11,532 nt of DNA from CAZJYC01 sp964550165 (GCA_964550165.1 CAZJYC010000077.1:1-11532); one strand, 5' to 3'; positions 1 to 6,992 are shown, counted from the first letter of the stretch. A program made the numbers and translations. Notes: generated from the sequence alone by a model not told the origin.

Positions 1-546
1 GGTTTTTCCGATGAACATCTCTGCAACCTCAGCCCTCTTGCCGGGATTCTCTTTTTCAACTCTAGCCACGATTTCTTTGATCTTCCTCTCAATAGCCTTG
101 GTCCGTTCAGATAAGCCCATCCCCTCCTTGACCACGCTCAGCACTTCCTGGGAGACATCCCGGTAGGAATCCGTGATGCGTGCCGTTACTCCCTTGGCTT
201 CAATCTCCTCTGCTTTTTTGCGAGCTAAAAAGCCGTTCTTGATATAATCCTTATCTTCAGTGCTGGCCGCCTGCACGGCGCCATAAGCGCAATGATGGTT
301 GGTCAAAATCAAGCCATCGGGAGAGACGAAAGAGCCGCTGCACCCTCCAAGCATCACAATCCCGTCGATCAAACTGAGCCCATCGGGGTTGTAGATTTCT
401 TTAGGATCAATCCGAAGCCCCTTCGAACGAAGGTCCAGCTTGTGGATGTCACTGATAGGCCACATACCTTCATCGGCGATAAAGTATTGATATAAAAAAA
501 TTGAGCAAAAAATAATAACTCCAGCCATAAGCCATCTTTTTGTCAT
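1..546 (-). CDS. S46 family dipeptidyl peptidase (DPP7/DPP11-like), N-terminal part
   Basis: The 182 N-terminal residues are visible and the gene runs off the left edge; family members are usually about 700 residues, so about a quarter is seen. S46 enzymes are periplasmic or outer-membrane-associated serine exopeptidases that release dipeptides from the N-terminus of peptides. An uncleaved-looking hydrophobic signal segment spans residues 4-22 and is followed by DEGMW (25-29), the usual mature N-terminus of the family. GCSGSFVSPDGLILTNHHC (68-86) carries the catalytic His at residue 85, the same number as in characterised DPP11. The residues after it (about 105-170) are Lys/Glu-rich and helical, as expected for the inserted helical domain. 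The Asp and Ser of the triad and the residue that separates DPP7 from DPP11 specificity lie outside the window. The start is ATG at 546, with AGGAG six bases upstream and a strong promoter behind it. Family assignment is secure; substrate preference is unknown. Confidence 0.93.
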   Translation of the reverse strand, partial: MTKRWLMAGVIIFCSIFLYQYFIADEGMWPISDIHKLDLRSKGLRIDPKEIYNPDGLSLIDGIVMLGGCSGSFVSPDGLILTNHHCAYGAVQAASTEDKDYIKNGFLARKKAEEIEAKGVTARITDSYRDVSQEVLSVVKEGMGLSERTKAIERKIKEIVARVEKENPGKRAEVAEMFIGKT

Positions 547-565
547 GTTTTGCTCCTTTTAGGGA

Positions 566-594
566 CTTATAACACGGCGAAAATTCTAAGTCAA
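566..594 (-). promoter_or_regulatory. Sigma-70 promoter of the S46 peptidase gene
   Basis: On the minus strand a TTGACT -35 box (589-594) and a TATAAG -10 box (566-571) are separated by exactly 17 bp. Transcription would start near 559, about a dozen bases upstream of the ATG at 546, leaving just enough room for the AGGAG ribosome site. An A/T tract and the 603-625 palindrome lie directly upstream of the -35 box. Confidence 0.7.
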
Positions 595-602
595 AAAAAG
601 AA

Positions 603-625
603 AAAAAGGGGACAGTCCCCTTTTT
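603..625. repeat. Near-perfect palindrome, A5-GGGGACAGTCCCC-T5
   Basis: Eleven-bp arms mirror around a single central base at 614; the core is GGGGACAGTCCCC flanked by five A and five T. It sits between two divergent genes and nine bp upstream of the minus-strand -35 box, so a terminator role makes little sense here. It could be an operator or a copy of a dispersed palindromic repeat. From memory, similar GGGGACAGTCCCC cores recur in intergenic DNA of many environmental bacteria; I cannot check copy number. Confidence 0.6.
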
Positions 626-699
626 AATGAAAAGCTGGGATTCATCCATTATCAATGTTCGCTGCGGCTATTTTCTCAAAATGAACTCATAATGAAATT

Positions 700-727
700 T
701 TGACAAAAAGCGATGAATGAATATACT
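700..727 (+). promoter_or_regulatory. Near-consensus sigma-70 promoter of the glycosyltransferase gene
   Basis: TTGACA (700-705) matches the -35 consensus fully and TATACT (722-727) matches the -10 consensus at five of six positions, with a 16-bp spacer. The predicted start near 734 gives a leader of about 80 nt before the ATG at 817. It forms a divergent pair with the promoter at 566-594. Confidence 0.65.
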
Positions 728-816
728 TATAGCTGATTTTATGGCTAACAAATGAACTACAGCAGCAAGGACGCAATTTTGAACGAAATCGAAATGATAA
801 ATTGATAAATTTTTCC

Positions 817-2028
817 ATGAGTGATACGACCTCCGGTCTCGAATTTATCGTAGGAATTCCTTCCTACAAGGAAGCGGACACGATTGCATTTGTCACGCGG
901 CAAGTCGATATCGGTCTGACAGAATACTTCGGTCATCTCAAATGCCTCATTCTGAATGTCGACAACAATAGCGAAGATGACACAAAGGGTGTATTCCTTT
1001 CCACAAAAAGCCAGACTCCAAAGCATTACATCACCACACCAAAGGGTGTGAGAGGAAAAGGAAACAACGTCTTCAATTTCCTCAGGTTTGCCAAAAAGCA
1101 CGAACGCACACTGAAGGGAGGGATTGTCGTCGATGCCGATCTGCGCTCTATCACTCCAGAATGGATCAAGTATTTGGGAGAACCGATTCTCCGTGGATAT
1201 GATTATGTCCTGCCCCTTTATTCCCGGCATCAGTTCGATGGAACGATCACCAATCATATCTGCTATCCGCTGTTTTACGGTCTGCTGGGACAGGATCTCA
1301 GACAGCCTGTCGGTGGCGAGTTTGGGTTCTCGCCTGCTCTGGTGGCTTACTGGCTGGCACAAAGATGGAATCATCATACAAAACAATATGGCATTGATGT
1401 CTTTATGACACTTCATGCCATTTTTGGCAATTTTAAGATTTGCGAAGCTGGTCTGGGTACAAAAATCCACAAAGCCAGTTCTCCCAAGCTCGGGCCTATG
1501 TTCACCCAAGTTATCACAACATTGTTCGAAGTTATTCTTGCCAACGAATCAGCCTGGATTAACATTCCAGCCCTCAAGCCCAAGCCGAAAAAACGATTTG
1601 GGCTCAAAGAACTCGGCCCGCCTCAAGAGCTGAAAATCGACATGCGCGAATTAAAAGAAAAATTGCGTGAAGAATATTATCCTCGCGAAAAGCTTCTCAA
1701 AAGACATCTGAGTGATTTCGCCAGCATGATGCTCGCCACGATGTTTGAGGCGGACATCTATGACATCGATATCCTGATGTGGACTCAGGTTGTTTATCAG
1801 CTTCTCTTCTCCTACAGGAACGGATCGGCTCAAGTCAAGAGGGATATCATCGAAGCCCTCAAGCCTCTTTATTTTGCCCGCTCTGTGACATTCAACTATT
1901 TGACTTGGCGATACAGCCCGAAATACGTGGAAGAGGCCATCCTTGAACAAGCCAAAGCCTTTGCCTCTCAAAAGCCCTATTTTCTCGGGCTGTTTGTCAA
2001 CGAATCCAGAAAGAGGCCTGCAAAGTAA
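817..2028 (+). CDS. GT-A glycosyltransferase, mannosylglycerate synthase-like (GT78/GT81 type)
   Basis: This 403-residue protein probably transfers a sugar from a nucleotide sugar to a small acceptor in the cytoplasm. It parallels the GT78 mannosylglycerate synthase of Rhodothermus in length (about 397) and motif order: VGIPSYKEAD near the N-terminus, GKGNNVFNF (80-88), the metal-binding DAD (106-108) followed by a TPEWI segment, QPVGGEFGF (164-172), YGIDVFMT (191-198), and LGTKIH with His218, which lines up with the third metal ligand of that enzyme. The remainder (about 250-403) is a helical C-terminal domain, again as in GT78. Glucosyl-3-phosphoglycerate synthase (GT81) or another GT2-like sugar transfer remains possible, since substrate residues cannot be judged by eye. 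The start is uncertain: TTG at 802 is in frame and would add five residues, but neither start has a clear ribosome site, so ATG is preferred. It stands alone, with its own promoter, and is likely monocistronic. Confidence 0.8.
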   Translation: MSDTTSGLEFIVGIPSYKEADTIAFVTRQVDIGLTEYFGHLKCLILNVDNNSEDDTKGVFLSTKSQTPKHYITTPKGVRGKGNNVFNFLRFAKKHERTLKGGIVVDADLRSITPEWIKYLGEPILRGYDYVLPLYSRHQFDGTITNHICYPLFYGLLGQDLRQPVGGEFGFSPALVAYWLAQRWNHHTKQYGIDVFMTLHAIFGNFKICEAGLGTKIHKASSPKLGPMFTQVITTLFEVILANESAWINIPALKPKPKKRFGLKELGPPQELKIDMRELKEKLREEYYPREKLLKRHLSDFASMMLATMFEADIYDIDILMWTQVVYQLLFSYRNGSAQVKRDIIEALKPLYFARSVTFNYLTWRYSPKYVEEAILEQAKAFASQKPYFLGLFVNESRKRPAK

Positions 2029-2160
2029 CAGAAATCAGACCCGGTTTCTCTCCCCCGAGTTCAAGCTTTTTCTCCTTTAGGACAGACAAATCGAAAATTC
2101 ACGCCGCCGATTTTTTAAACACTGTTTGAATGTCTTAGAAGGAAAGCGTGTCTTCATTGG

Positions 2161-2195
2161 CACATTGTGTGACATGACACATTTATCTAATGTGT
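2161..2195. promoter_or_regulatory. Cluster of overlapping palindromes, possible activator or repressor binding site
   Basis: Three overlapping dyads occur in 35 bp: CACA-N3-TGTG (2161-2170), TGTGT-N6-ACACA (2166-2181), and the perfect ACACATT-N5-AATGTGT (2177-2195). CACATT appears twice directly, 17 bp apart, and once inverted. TGT-N10-ACA spacing (2166-2181) resembles the NifA-type upstream activator consensus, and TGTG(T)-N6-ACACA also resembles CRP/FNR-family sites. The cluster lies about 160-180 bp upstream of the start point predicted from the sigma-54-like element, which is a normal enhancer distance. Confidence 0.45.
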
Positions 2196-2324
2196 TGATT
2201 TCAATCGAATTCAAGACAATATTCTGCCTGACTGTGCCATTCAACCCAGAAAAATCGGTCGCATCTTCTCGGCCTTATCATTCTATTTTTATAGTTTTCA
2301 ATAACTTGCAGAATTCTCTCAGAA

Positions 2325-2340
2325 TGGCACGAAACTTGTA
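2325..2340 (+). promoter_or_regulatory. Candidate sigma-54 (-24/-12) promoter of the twin-Cys peptide cluster
   Basis: TGGCACG-N4-TTGTA matches the sigma-54 consensus TGGCACG-N4-TTGCW at all positions except the C of the -12 GC, which is T here. The spacing between the GG and the -12 dinucleotide is the required 10 bp. Transcription would start near 2350, about 43 nt before the ATG at 2394. The lost C is a real weakness, because GC is normally strongly conserved. Confidence 0.45.
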
Positions 2341-2393
2341 ATTTCTATGATGCAAAACGTGTGAAGCATAAAAAAAATGAAGGAGGTGTCACA

Positions 2394-2672
2394 ATGAACA
2401 AATTGACAAGAAAACTCCTGGCCGGAGCCCTGGTTCTTTTGACTTTTATGCCGCTTGTTTTTCCCCAGCGGTTATCCGCAGGAGAATGCGAAAAGGCTGT
2501 AGTTAAGTGCCTGATTGATATCGGCGTCGTAGCGGTCGTGGGCCTGGTCGCAGGCGCTTTCTCAGCGAATCCTCTGGGCGTTCTCTACGGAGTTTCGGCT
2601 TCGGGTGGGGCTTATTTAATGTTCTGTCTCATCGGATACGAATTCTGCAAGCTCTACTATGAGAAAACCTGA
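2394..2672 (+). CDS. Small secreted peptide with twin C-x6-C motif (paralogue 1)
   Basis: This 92-residue protein belongs to no family I recognise. Residues 1-29 form a classic Sec signal (Lys/Arg-rich start, hydrophobic core LLAGALVLLTF, probable cleavage after LSA at 29). The mature part has four cysteines in two C-x6-C pairs: C32/C39 (ECEKAVVKC) and C78/C85 (FCLIGYEFC). Cysteines seven apart fall on one face of a helix, so two helices could be stapled by two disulfides. The 38 residues between the pairs are hydrophobic and rich in Gly/Ala (GVVAVVGLVAGAF), and could insert in a membrane. The ATG at 2394 has AGGAGG seven bases upstream; an in-frame GTG at 2361 is unlikely. It is first in a cluster with a paralogue, a beta-propeller and a membrane protein, all on one strand. 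A bacteriocin-like, pore-forming, signalling or envelope role is possible; none can be proved here. Confidence 0.8.
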   Translation: MNKLTRKLLAGALVLLTFMPLVFPQRLSAGECEKAVVKCLIDIGVVAVVGLVAGAFSANPLGVLYGVSASGGAYLMFCLIGYEFCKLYYEKT

Positions 2673-2801
2673 ACGGATTGTTCGCTGTTGGAAGATCGGA
2701 ATAAAGGTAAATTCCATGATTTGAAGCATTCTTCCATCGAGAAATTGAAAGTATTAAATCTGCTGTTAAAAAACTTAAATAGGAAAAAAAGGAGGGACAG
2801 T

Positions 2802-3044
2802 ATGACTTCAAAGAGTCAAGGCCACGTCAAAAAAATTTCTTTAATTTTGATCTTTTTGATGGTTCTTCTGAGCTCAACCGCCACGGCTCAGGAATGGGGA
2901 CGATGCGAGGAGGCGTACAAATATTGCTTGATCAATTCCTTGCGCTTCTTTCCTGATATCGTTTACCTCTATTCGCATATTACGGTTTGCACCATCGGCT
3001 ATATTTTCTGCAAGAGATATCTTGACCACTCTAATCTTAGTTGA
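2802..3044 (+). CDS. Small secreted peptide with twin C-x6-C motif (paralogue 2)
   Basis: This 80-residue protein shares the layout of the peptide gene upstream. A Sec signal covers residues 1-29 (KKISLILIFLMVLLSS core, probable cleavage after ATA). The mature part of about 51 residues has C35/C42 (RCEEAYKYC) and C63/C70 (VCTIGYIFC). The second pair in both peptides reads C-x-IGY-x-F-C-K, and the first pair is preceded and followed by similar residues (CE, then CLI), so the two are diverged paralogues. Here the linker between the pairs is only 20 residues and aromatic rather than Gly/Ala-rich. ATG at 2802 has GGAGG six bases upstream; the open frame continues upstream to 2688 but nothing supports an earlier start. 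The 129-bp gap behind the first peptide gene has no evident promoter or terminator. Function unknown. Confidence 0.78.
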   Translation: MTSKSQGHVKKISLILIFLMVLLSSTATAQEWGRCEEAYKYCLINSLRFFPDIVYLYSHITVCTIGYIFCKRYLDHSNLS

Positions 3045-3109
3045 ACAAATTTCCTTTGAGTGAGAATCAAAAAGTTCTCGTTCCGTCGTTAAAGAAGAGG
3101 TGAAAACGG

Positions 3110-4072
3110 ATGAGAACCAAAAGAATGAGGCTCAGAATTATTCTGGCGCTGGTAATCGTCACCCAATGCCTCCTCCCCTTTGAAAGAAGAACAAAAGAAA
3201 TTGTCCTTGAAGAAGTTCTCTCCATAGGGAAGGTCGATGATGACATTCTATTCCAATGGGTTGGAGTGGCAGTGGATTCTGACGGCGCTCTCTATGTGAC
3301 CGATGCCATGGATCATTCCCTAAAAAAATTTGATGCCCACGGGAAACTCCTCAAGAAAGCAGGCCGGAAAGGACAGGGACCGGGAGAATTCATGGCTCTC
3401 AGGTATTTGGGAAGTTCAGAGGATTTCCTTTATGTCACAGACCAGAATAGGCTTGAAATCCAGGTTTTTGATAAAGAGCTTAATTACAGAAAGAGCATAA
3501 GAATTCCTTTTCCTGTCGTCAATTTCAAGATTCTCTCTGACGATGACCTTGCGGTCCATGCTCTCGGCGTCGAAGAAGCGGGAAAGATTCTAATTTACAG
3601 CTCGGAGGGCAAGATTAAACGCGAATGGAAGTATACGGACAAAAAAATGCCTTTTATGATGGATGTGGTGAGCTTTGACTTTGATTCCCAGGGCAATCTC
3701 TATCTTGCATTTAATTTCCAGGACAAGATTGAGAAATTCGGCCGTGAGAATAAAAAATTATGGTCAAAAAAATTCCTCGGGATAAAAAAAGTTAAAAAGG
3801 AGACGCTTGCTTCGATCCCTCTCCCCACCCAATTTGTTTACAAAGACATTGCCATAGACAGCTTGGACCGTCTGTTTGTCCTCGGCGGCAGCTTCTCCCA
3901 AAATCCAAGCCGGGATGTTTATGTCTTCAGTCCGGAAGGAAAGCTCTTGGCCACATTCACCCTCCCTGACACAACTCACTGCATCTATATCGACAGCCAA
4001 GACTTTCTTTATTCAAGGGCCAACGAAGGAATTACCCTGAAAAAATTTAGATTTCACTTCAAAGATGGATAA
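3110..4072 (+). CDS. Exported 6-bladed beta-propeller (NHL-repeat-like) protein
   Basis: This 320-residue protein has an N-terminal hydrophobic segment (about 8-23) after an Arg/Lys-rich start, so it is exported or anchored. Cys20 is not in a proper lipobox (VTQC), so a lipoprotein is doubtful. The rest is a run of propeller strands: VAVDSDGALYVTD (53-65), LKKFDAHGKLLKKAG (71-85), GRKGQGPGEF (85-94), LYVTDQNRLEIQVFD (107-121), FDFDSQGNLYLAF (189-201) and IAIDSLDRLFVLGG (247-260). The GxGxGPGEF turn is a hallmark of the 6-bladed beta-propeller family of environmental bacteria and Bacteroidota. Propellers of this kind bind partners or carbohydrates and usually lack catalytic residues. The start ATG has GAGGTG seven bases upstream. 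It follows the second peptide gene by 65 bp; the natural guess is that it recognises or displays the small peptides outside the cell, but that is inference. Confidence 0.82.
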   Translation: MRTKRMRLRIILALVIVTQCLLPFERRTKEIVLEEVLSIGKVDDDILFQWVGVAVDSDGALYVTDAMDHSLKKFDAHGKLLKKAGRKGQGPGEFMALRYLGSSEDFLYVTDQNRLEIQVFDKELNYRKSIRIPFPVVNFKILSDDDLAVHALGVEEAGKILIYSSEGKIKREWKYTDKKMPFMMDVVSFDFDSQGNLYLAFNFQDKIEKFGRENKKLWSKKFLGIKKVKKETLASIPLPTQFVYKDIAIDSLDRLFVLGGSFSQNPSRDVYVFSPEGKLLATFTLPDTTHCIYIDSQDFLYSRANEGITLKKFRFHFKDG

Positions 4073-4116
4073 ACCATCCGGCTGAATTCTGACATCCATA
4101 AAGGAGGCAAAGCGGG

Positions 4117-4635
4117 ATGAAACCGTTTATTCTTTTCTCCTACCTTGTGACTCTCAGCCTGGCCTTTCTTCTTTTTCTCTTCTTCCAGCTTCTCCTTAAA
4201 CTCAAAAAGAAATCCCTCGGTAACATTCGGGCTCGATGGTCCACAGCCTTCAACCTCTCCACTCTTTTGAGCTGGCTTATAATGGTTTTCCTCATTCTCT
4301 ATTTCCTCTGGTGTGCCCATCAAATCGCTCAGGACCCTCGCACAAGCGATGGCCATTACCGTCTGATGTATCTCATCCTCCTTTTGAGCATCAGTCCTTT
4401 GGCCAATGTCTTCATCGGCTCTGAAGGGATTATCATCCATCTGAGGCTCATTCCCTGGAGGAACGTTCAAGAAAAAAAAATCATTCATAAGAAAAAAAGA
4501 CGTTATCTTGAAATTAGGGAGGTTATGCCGTCCTCTTCAAAGCTGATAACCCGCAAAATTCCACTTCCGCAAAGAATTAAGCCCGACACACTCTCAATCG
4601 AAATTCACGATACCGATCTCTCCTCATCCTCATAG
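4117..4635 (+). CDS. Membrane protein, three helices plus a PH-like cytoplasmic tail (DUF5673-like)
   Basis: This 172-residue protein has three hydrophobic helices at about 3-28, 46-68 and 83-101. They are followed by a basic soluble tail with the pattern SEGIIIHLRLIPWRNVQEKKI (102-122), then KKKRRYLEI. A helix followed by 'e-G-I-x(5)-IPW-x-x-i' is how bacterial PH-like domains of the DUF5673/bPH type begin, with a beta-strand, a Pro-Trp turn and another strand. That resemblance is from memory and moderate. The start ATG has AAGGAGG upstream with a 9-base gap. It lies 44 bp behind the propeller gene and closes the same-strand cluster. Its last 31 bp overlap the end of the convergent minus-strand gene. 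A role as membrane partner of the secreted peptides or the propeller is a guess from position. Confidence 0.7.
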   Translation: MKPFILFSYLVTLSLAFLLFLFFQLLLKLKKKSLGNIRARWSTAFNLSTLLSWLIMVFLILYFLWCAHQIAQDPRTSDGHYRLMYLILLLSISPLANVFIGSEGIIIHLRLIPWRNVQEKKIIHKKKRRYLEIREVMPSSSKLITRKIPLPQRIKPDTLSIEIHDTDLSSSS

Positions 4636-6965
4636 GGATTTCCGACAACACGGAACATGTATTCAGGATCGATGAACGGTTCGTCGTCTTTGTGCTTCTC
4701 TATCAAGGCAATCTTCTTCCGCAGAAGTTTGGGAAAATTTTCGTTGTGGATGAAGGGCGTCTCCACGCTGTCAGAGACTATTAGCCATTCCAGAGGAGCT
4801 TGTTCCCAGATCTGAATGAGCTCCCGGCAGTTCTGAATCTCCCTTTCGCTCATCTCATCCAGGAGATTGCGGCAGAGAGCCCTCTCTGAGGAGTCTGAGC
4901 TATCCCGATACTGATGAACGGCATAAATCCAGACCGCTGTATTGCGCAGCGTTTCATAGAGACAGCGCAGAGCCCTTATTCTAAAATACTGGTCTTCGAA
5001 GACTTTGAAAGCTTTGTTATTCTCTTTGCAGCGGGCATCATTCATTTTTTGGTAAAATAGCTCAATCGCCGCCTCCAGATATCCCCAGACATTTTCATCG
5101 ATTCGCCGGAATGATTTCTGGGCATATTCTTTTGAAATCAGCTCAAAAAGAACATCCCGCGCCAAATCAACCCGGTTGGGATTATGGATTGAGGAACACA
5201 TGAATTTTTCATAGTAAGCGCGCTCTTTCTCTGGTATGCGGCCTATATCAGGCACCAACGGACGGACAAGGAGGCGCTGCCAGACAACGCCATAGTGCGA
5301 GTAGAGCGGCAAGGGCATGAAATGGCGAATCGCCTGCTCGACCGACTTCCATCCTCTGACCAAATCTTCTGCTTCCTCATCGCTGACATAGCCGGCGGCT
5401 ATGCGCAGCACTGTTTGGTCGATCTTCAGCTCAGGGTCAAACTGGAACAGCCGAAAAACCTCCTGGTTCACTGCATACGGGACTTTATCCGGAGGCTGGA
5501 TACCGCCCAGATGAGCTAAAGCTCGAACACTCAGTTTGTGAGATGCGGCGAGTTTTTCATAGGTCAGCCAGGGAAAGGGAATTCCGAGCAGCGGCTCGTG
5601 GTTGGCGTGGCTGGAAAAAAAATGGTAGAAGAAGCTGTAACTCTGACGGCCCTCCAATTCCTTCATCGGCACGCTCTCTTCTTGGCCCAGGGTGTTATGA
5701 TAGGCCGAGCCCAGAACATTCACATCCGGGTAGTTGGGATGGGGATAGTTGTTTTCCCATCCTCTTGTCAAAAGAGAGTTCACCTCGACGTCGATGCGAT
5801 CTTTCAGCTCAGACCATAAATATGCCCGCTCGCCGTAAAAGGATTCCATACGCGTGATAATACGAAACCTGGGGTTGATTGAGGATGCGGCATCGCGCAG
5901 CAGCCTGAAAAAGCTGATGATATTTTCTGATGCCGCCCTGGCGATCTCATCGTCCTTCTTCCATTCCCGTATAAGATACGCTCCGCCATTTCTGCCAACA
6001 TACAAGGATTTGGTGTGCTCAAAGCCTGAGCCGCTGTCATTTGTCCAAATCGCGATAAATTCGAGCTCGGGAATTTCTTTCATCAGTTTTGTTAGGAGCT
6101 CCTCATAGTGCTTTTGAACCATGGGATGAACCGTCGACAGGTTGAATCGAGGTTTAAAGCTGCGAAACGGGTGGTCAACCCTTGCGCCTCTCAACGTCGG
6201 GTATCTTTGAAGCAGGGCTTCGGGAACTGACCTGGGCTCGAAGCAGAGGAGGCCGGGCACGAGTCCATATTGAACTGCGATTCGAGCGTTCTCTTTAAGG
6301 AGTTCAAGATTGGATTTCAAGTAGTCCGACGGATAGAGCCCCTCATTCAACCGGCTGGCCACAAACTGGTCCAGAGCCGGGCAGTAAGTGTAAAAGTCAG
6401 GGTAGAATTCTCCGGAGACTCCTTTCTCGTAAGGAAACGGCGTGGAAAGGGCGTTGACTTCAACATGCGTAAATCCTATGCGGGCATATTCACGGATGTA
6501 ATCCTTGCGGCTGAAATGGCGGATGAGCCGGGCATACTGGGTGAGAAAAATATCAAAGGTCGATTTTTCATAAGAAAAAGCCATCTCTTTCATCCAGCTT
6601 TTGAGCTGGGAAACCTCATGATCCAGAAGATTTTCCATGACATACGAAAATCCAGCATAGAGAAAGTGCGGCTTTGAGCTGAGCAGCCAGAAACACCTGT
6701 TCCTATCGATTCCAAAAAAAACCCATTCCCTCAAAGCGGGCACTTCGACACCCAGTGCCGCCAGCACGGTTGCTAGGTCCCCCGTTGAGACAGCCACACA
6801 GAAAATCCCTGGCTCAGACTTCATTTCTGAAGCATTCACAGTCTTAACAGCAGAGCCTAGTCCAAGTGCCTTGAGAAGCTCTTTGGCTATGGTTCTTTCA
6901 ACCGGAAAGCCTTTATGCGGAATCCTTATTTGGCGAATTTGCTGTAATGCCTCTCTTGCTTTCAT
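4605..6965 (-). CDS. Putative glycoside hydrolase-like protein (GH20/GH67-type layout), 786 aa
   Basis: This is a large protein without a signal peptide, so it is probably cytoplasmic. Residues about 15-150 resemble the zincin-like N-domain found in front of GH20 and GH67 barrels, including HFLYAGFSYVMENLL (100-114), which recalls the 'G..YG...LL' segment at the end of that domain. A TIM-barrel-like part follows: YAR.GFTHVEVNAL (about 160-173), a long strand/helix run, then IWTNDSGSGFE (306-316) with Asp311 and Glu316, and NGGAYLIREW before RIITRMESFYGER (about 368-380). The C-terminal third is helical. The acidic pair at the strand end could be catalytic, but I cannot assign a CAZy family. 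The start is ATG at 6965 because GGAGGT lies just upstream; an in-frame ATG at 6983 would be almost on the transcription start. The nearby GH38 and Gfo/Idh genes support a sugar role. Confidence 0.75.
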   Translation of the reverse strand: MKAREALQQIRQIRIPHKGFPVERTIAKELLKALGLGSAVKTVNASEMKSEPGIFCVAVSTGDLATVLAALGVEVPALREWVFFGIDRNRCFWLLSSKPHFLYAGFSYVMENLLDHEVSQLKSWMKEMAFSYEKSTFDIFLTQYARLIRHFSRKDYIREYARIGFTHVEVNALSTPFPYEKGVSGEFYPDFYTYCPALDQFVASRLNEGLYPSDYLKSNLELLKENARIAVQYGLVPGLLCFEPRSVPEALLQRYPTLRGARVDHPFRSFKPRFNLSTVHPMVQKHYEELLTKLMKEIPELEFIAIWTNDSGSGFEHTKSLYVGRNGGAYLIREWKKDDEIARAASENIISFFRLLRDAASSINPRFRIITRMESFYGERAYLWSELKDRIDVEVNSLLTRGWENNYPHPNYPDVNVLGSAYHNTLGQEESVPMKELEGRQSYSFFYHFFSSHANHEPLLGIPFPWLTYEKLAASHKLSVRALAHLGGIQPPDKVPYAVNQEVFRLFQFDPELKIDQTVLRIAAGYVSDEEAEDLVRGWKSVEQAIRHFMPLPLYSHYGVVWQRLLVRPLVPDIGRIPEKERAYYEKFMCSSIHNPNRVDLARDVLFELISKEYAQKSFRRIDENVWGYLEAAIELFYQKMNDARCKENNKAFKVFEDQYFRIRALRCLYETLRNTAVWIYAVHQYRDSSDSSERALCRNLLDEMSEREIQNCRELIQIWEQAPLEWLIVSDSVETPFIHNENFPKLLRKKIALIEKHKDDEPFIDPEYMFRVVGNPYEDEERSVS

Positions 6966-6992
6966 GATTACCTCCAACTTCATGCATTCAAA

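Larger units (their letters stand above)
2029..2393. other. Gene-free intergenic region (365 bp) rich in regulatory-looking motifs
   Basis: No credible coding sequence is present. A 71-codon open frame from 2126 to 2341 has no ribosome site and no recognisable protein. The stretch holds a palindrome cluster (2161-2195), a sigma-54-like element (2325-2340) and the leader of the first peptide gene. I see no clear terminator hairpin behind the glycosyltransferase gene. Confidence 0.6.

Noticed and set aside
470..655. 61-codon minus-strand open frame overlapping the start of the S46 gene
   Set aside because: It is out of frame with the well-supported S46 start, reads through the GGGGACAGTCCCC palindrome and an A-tract, and has no ribosome site.
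757..1509. 250-codon minus-strand open frame opposite the glycosyltransferase gene
   Set aside because: It lies inside a gene with clear family motifs, has no homology I recognise and no ribosome site; it is an antisense shadow.
2158..2173. Second TGGCAC word as another sigma-54 promoter
   Set aside because: TGGCAC is followed at -12 spacing by GA instead of GC and the TT is lost; it is better explained as part of the palindrome cluster.
2126..2341. 71-codon open frame before the first peptide gene
   Set aside because: No ribosome site, no signal or domain, and it spans the palindrome cluster and the sigma-54-like element.
3062..3079. GAGAA-N8-TTCTC dyad before the propeller gene
   Set aside because: Five A/T-rich pairs with an eight-base loop and no T-tract; expected by chance and too weak for a terminator.
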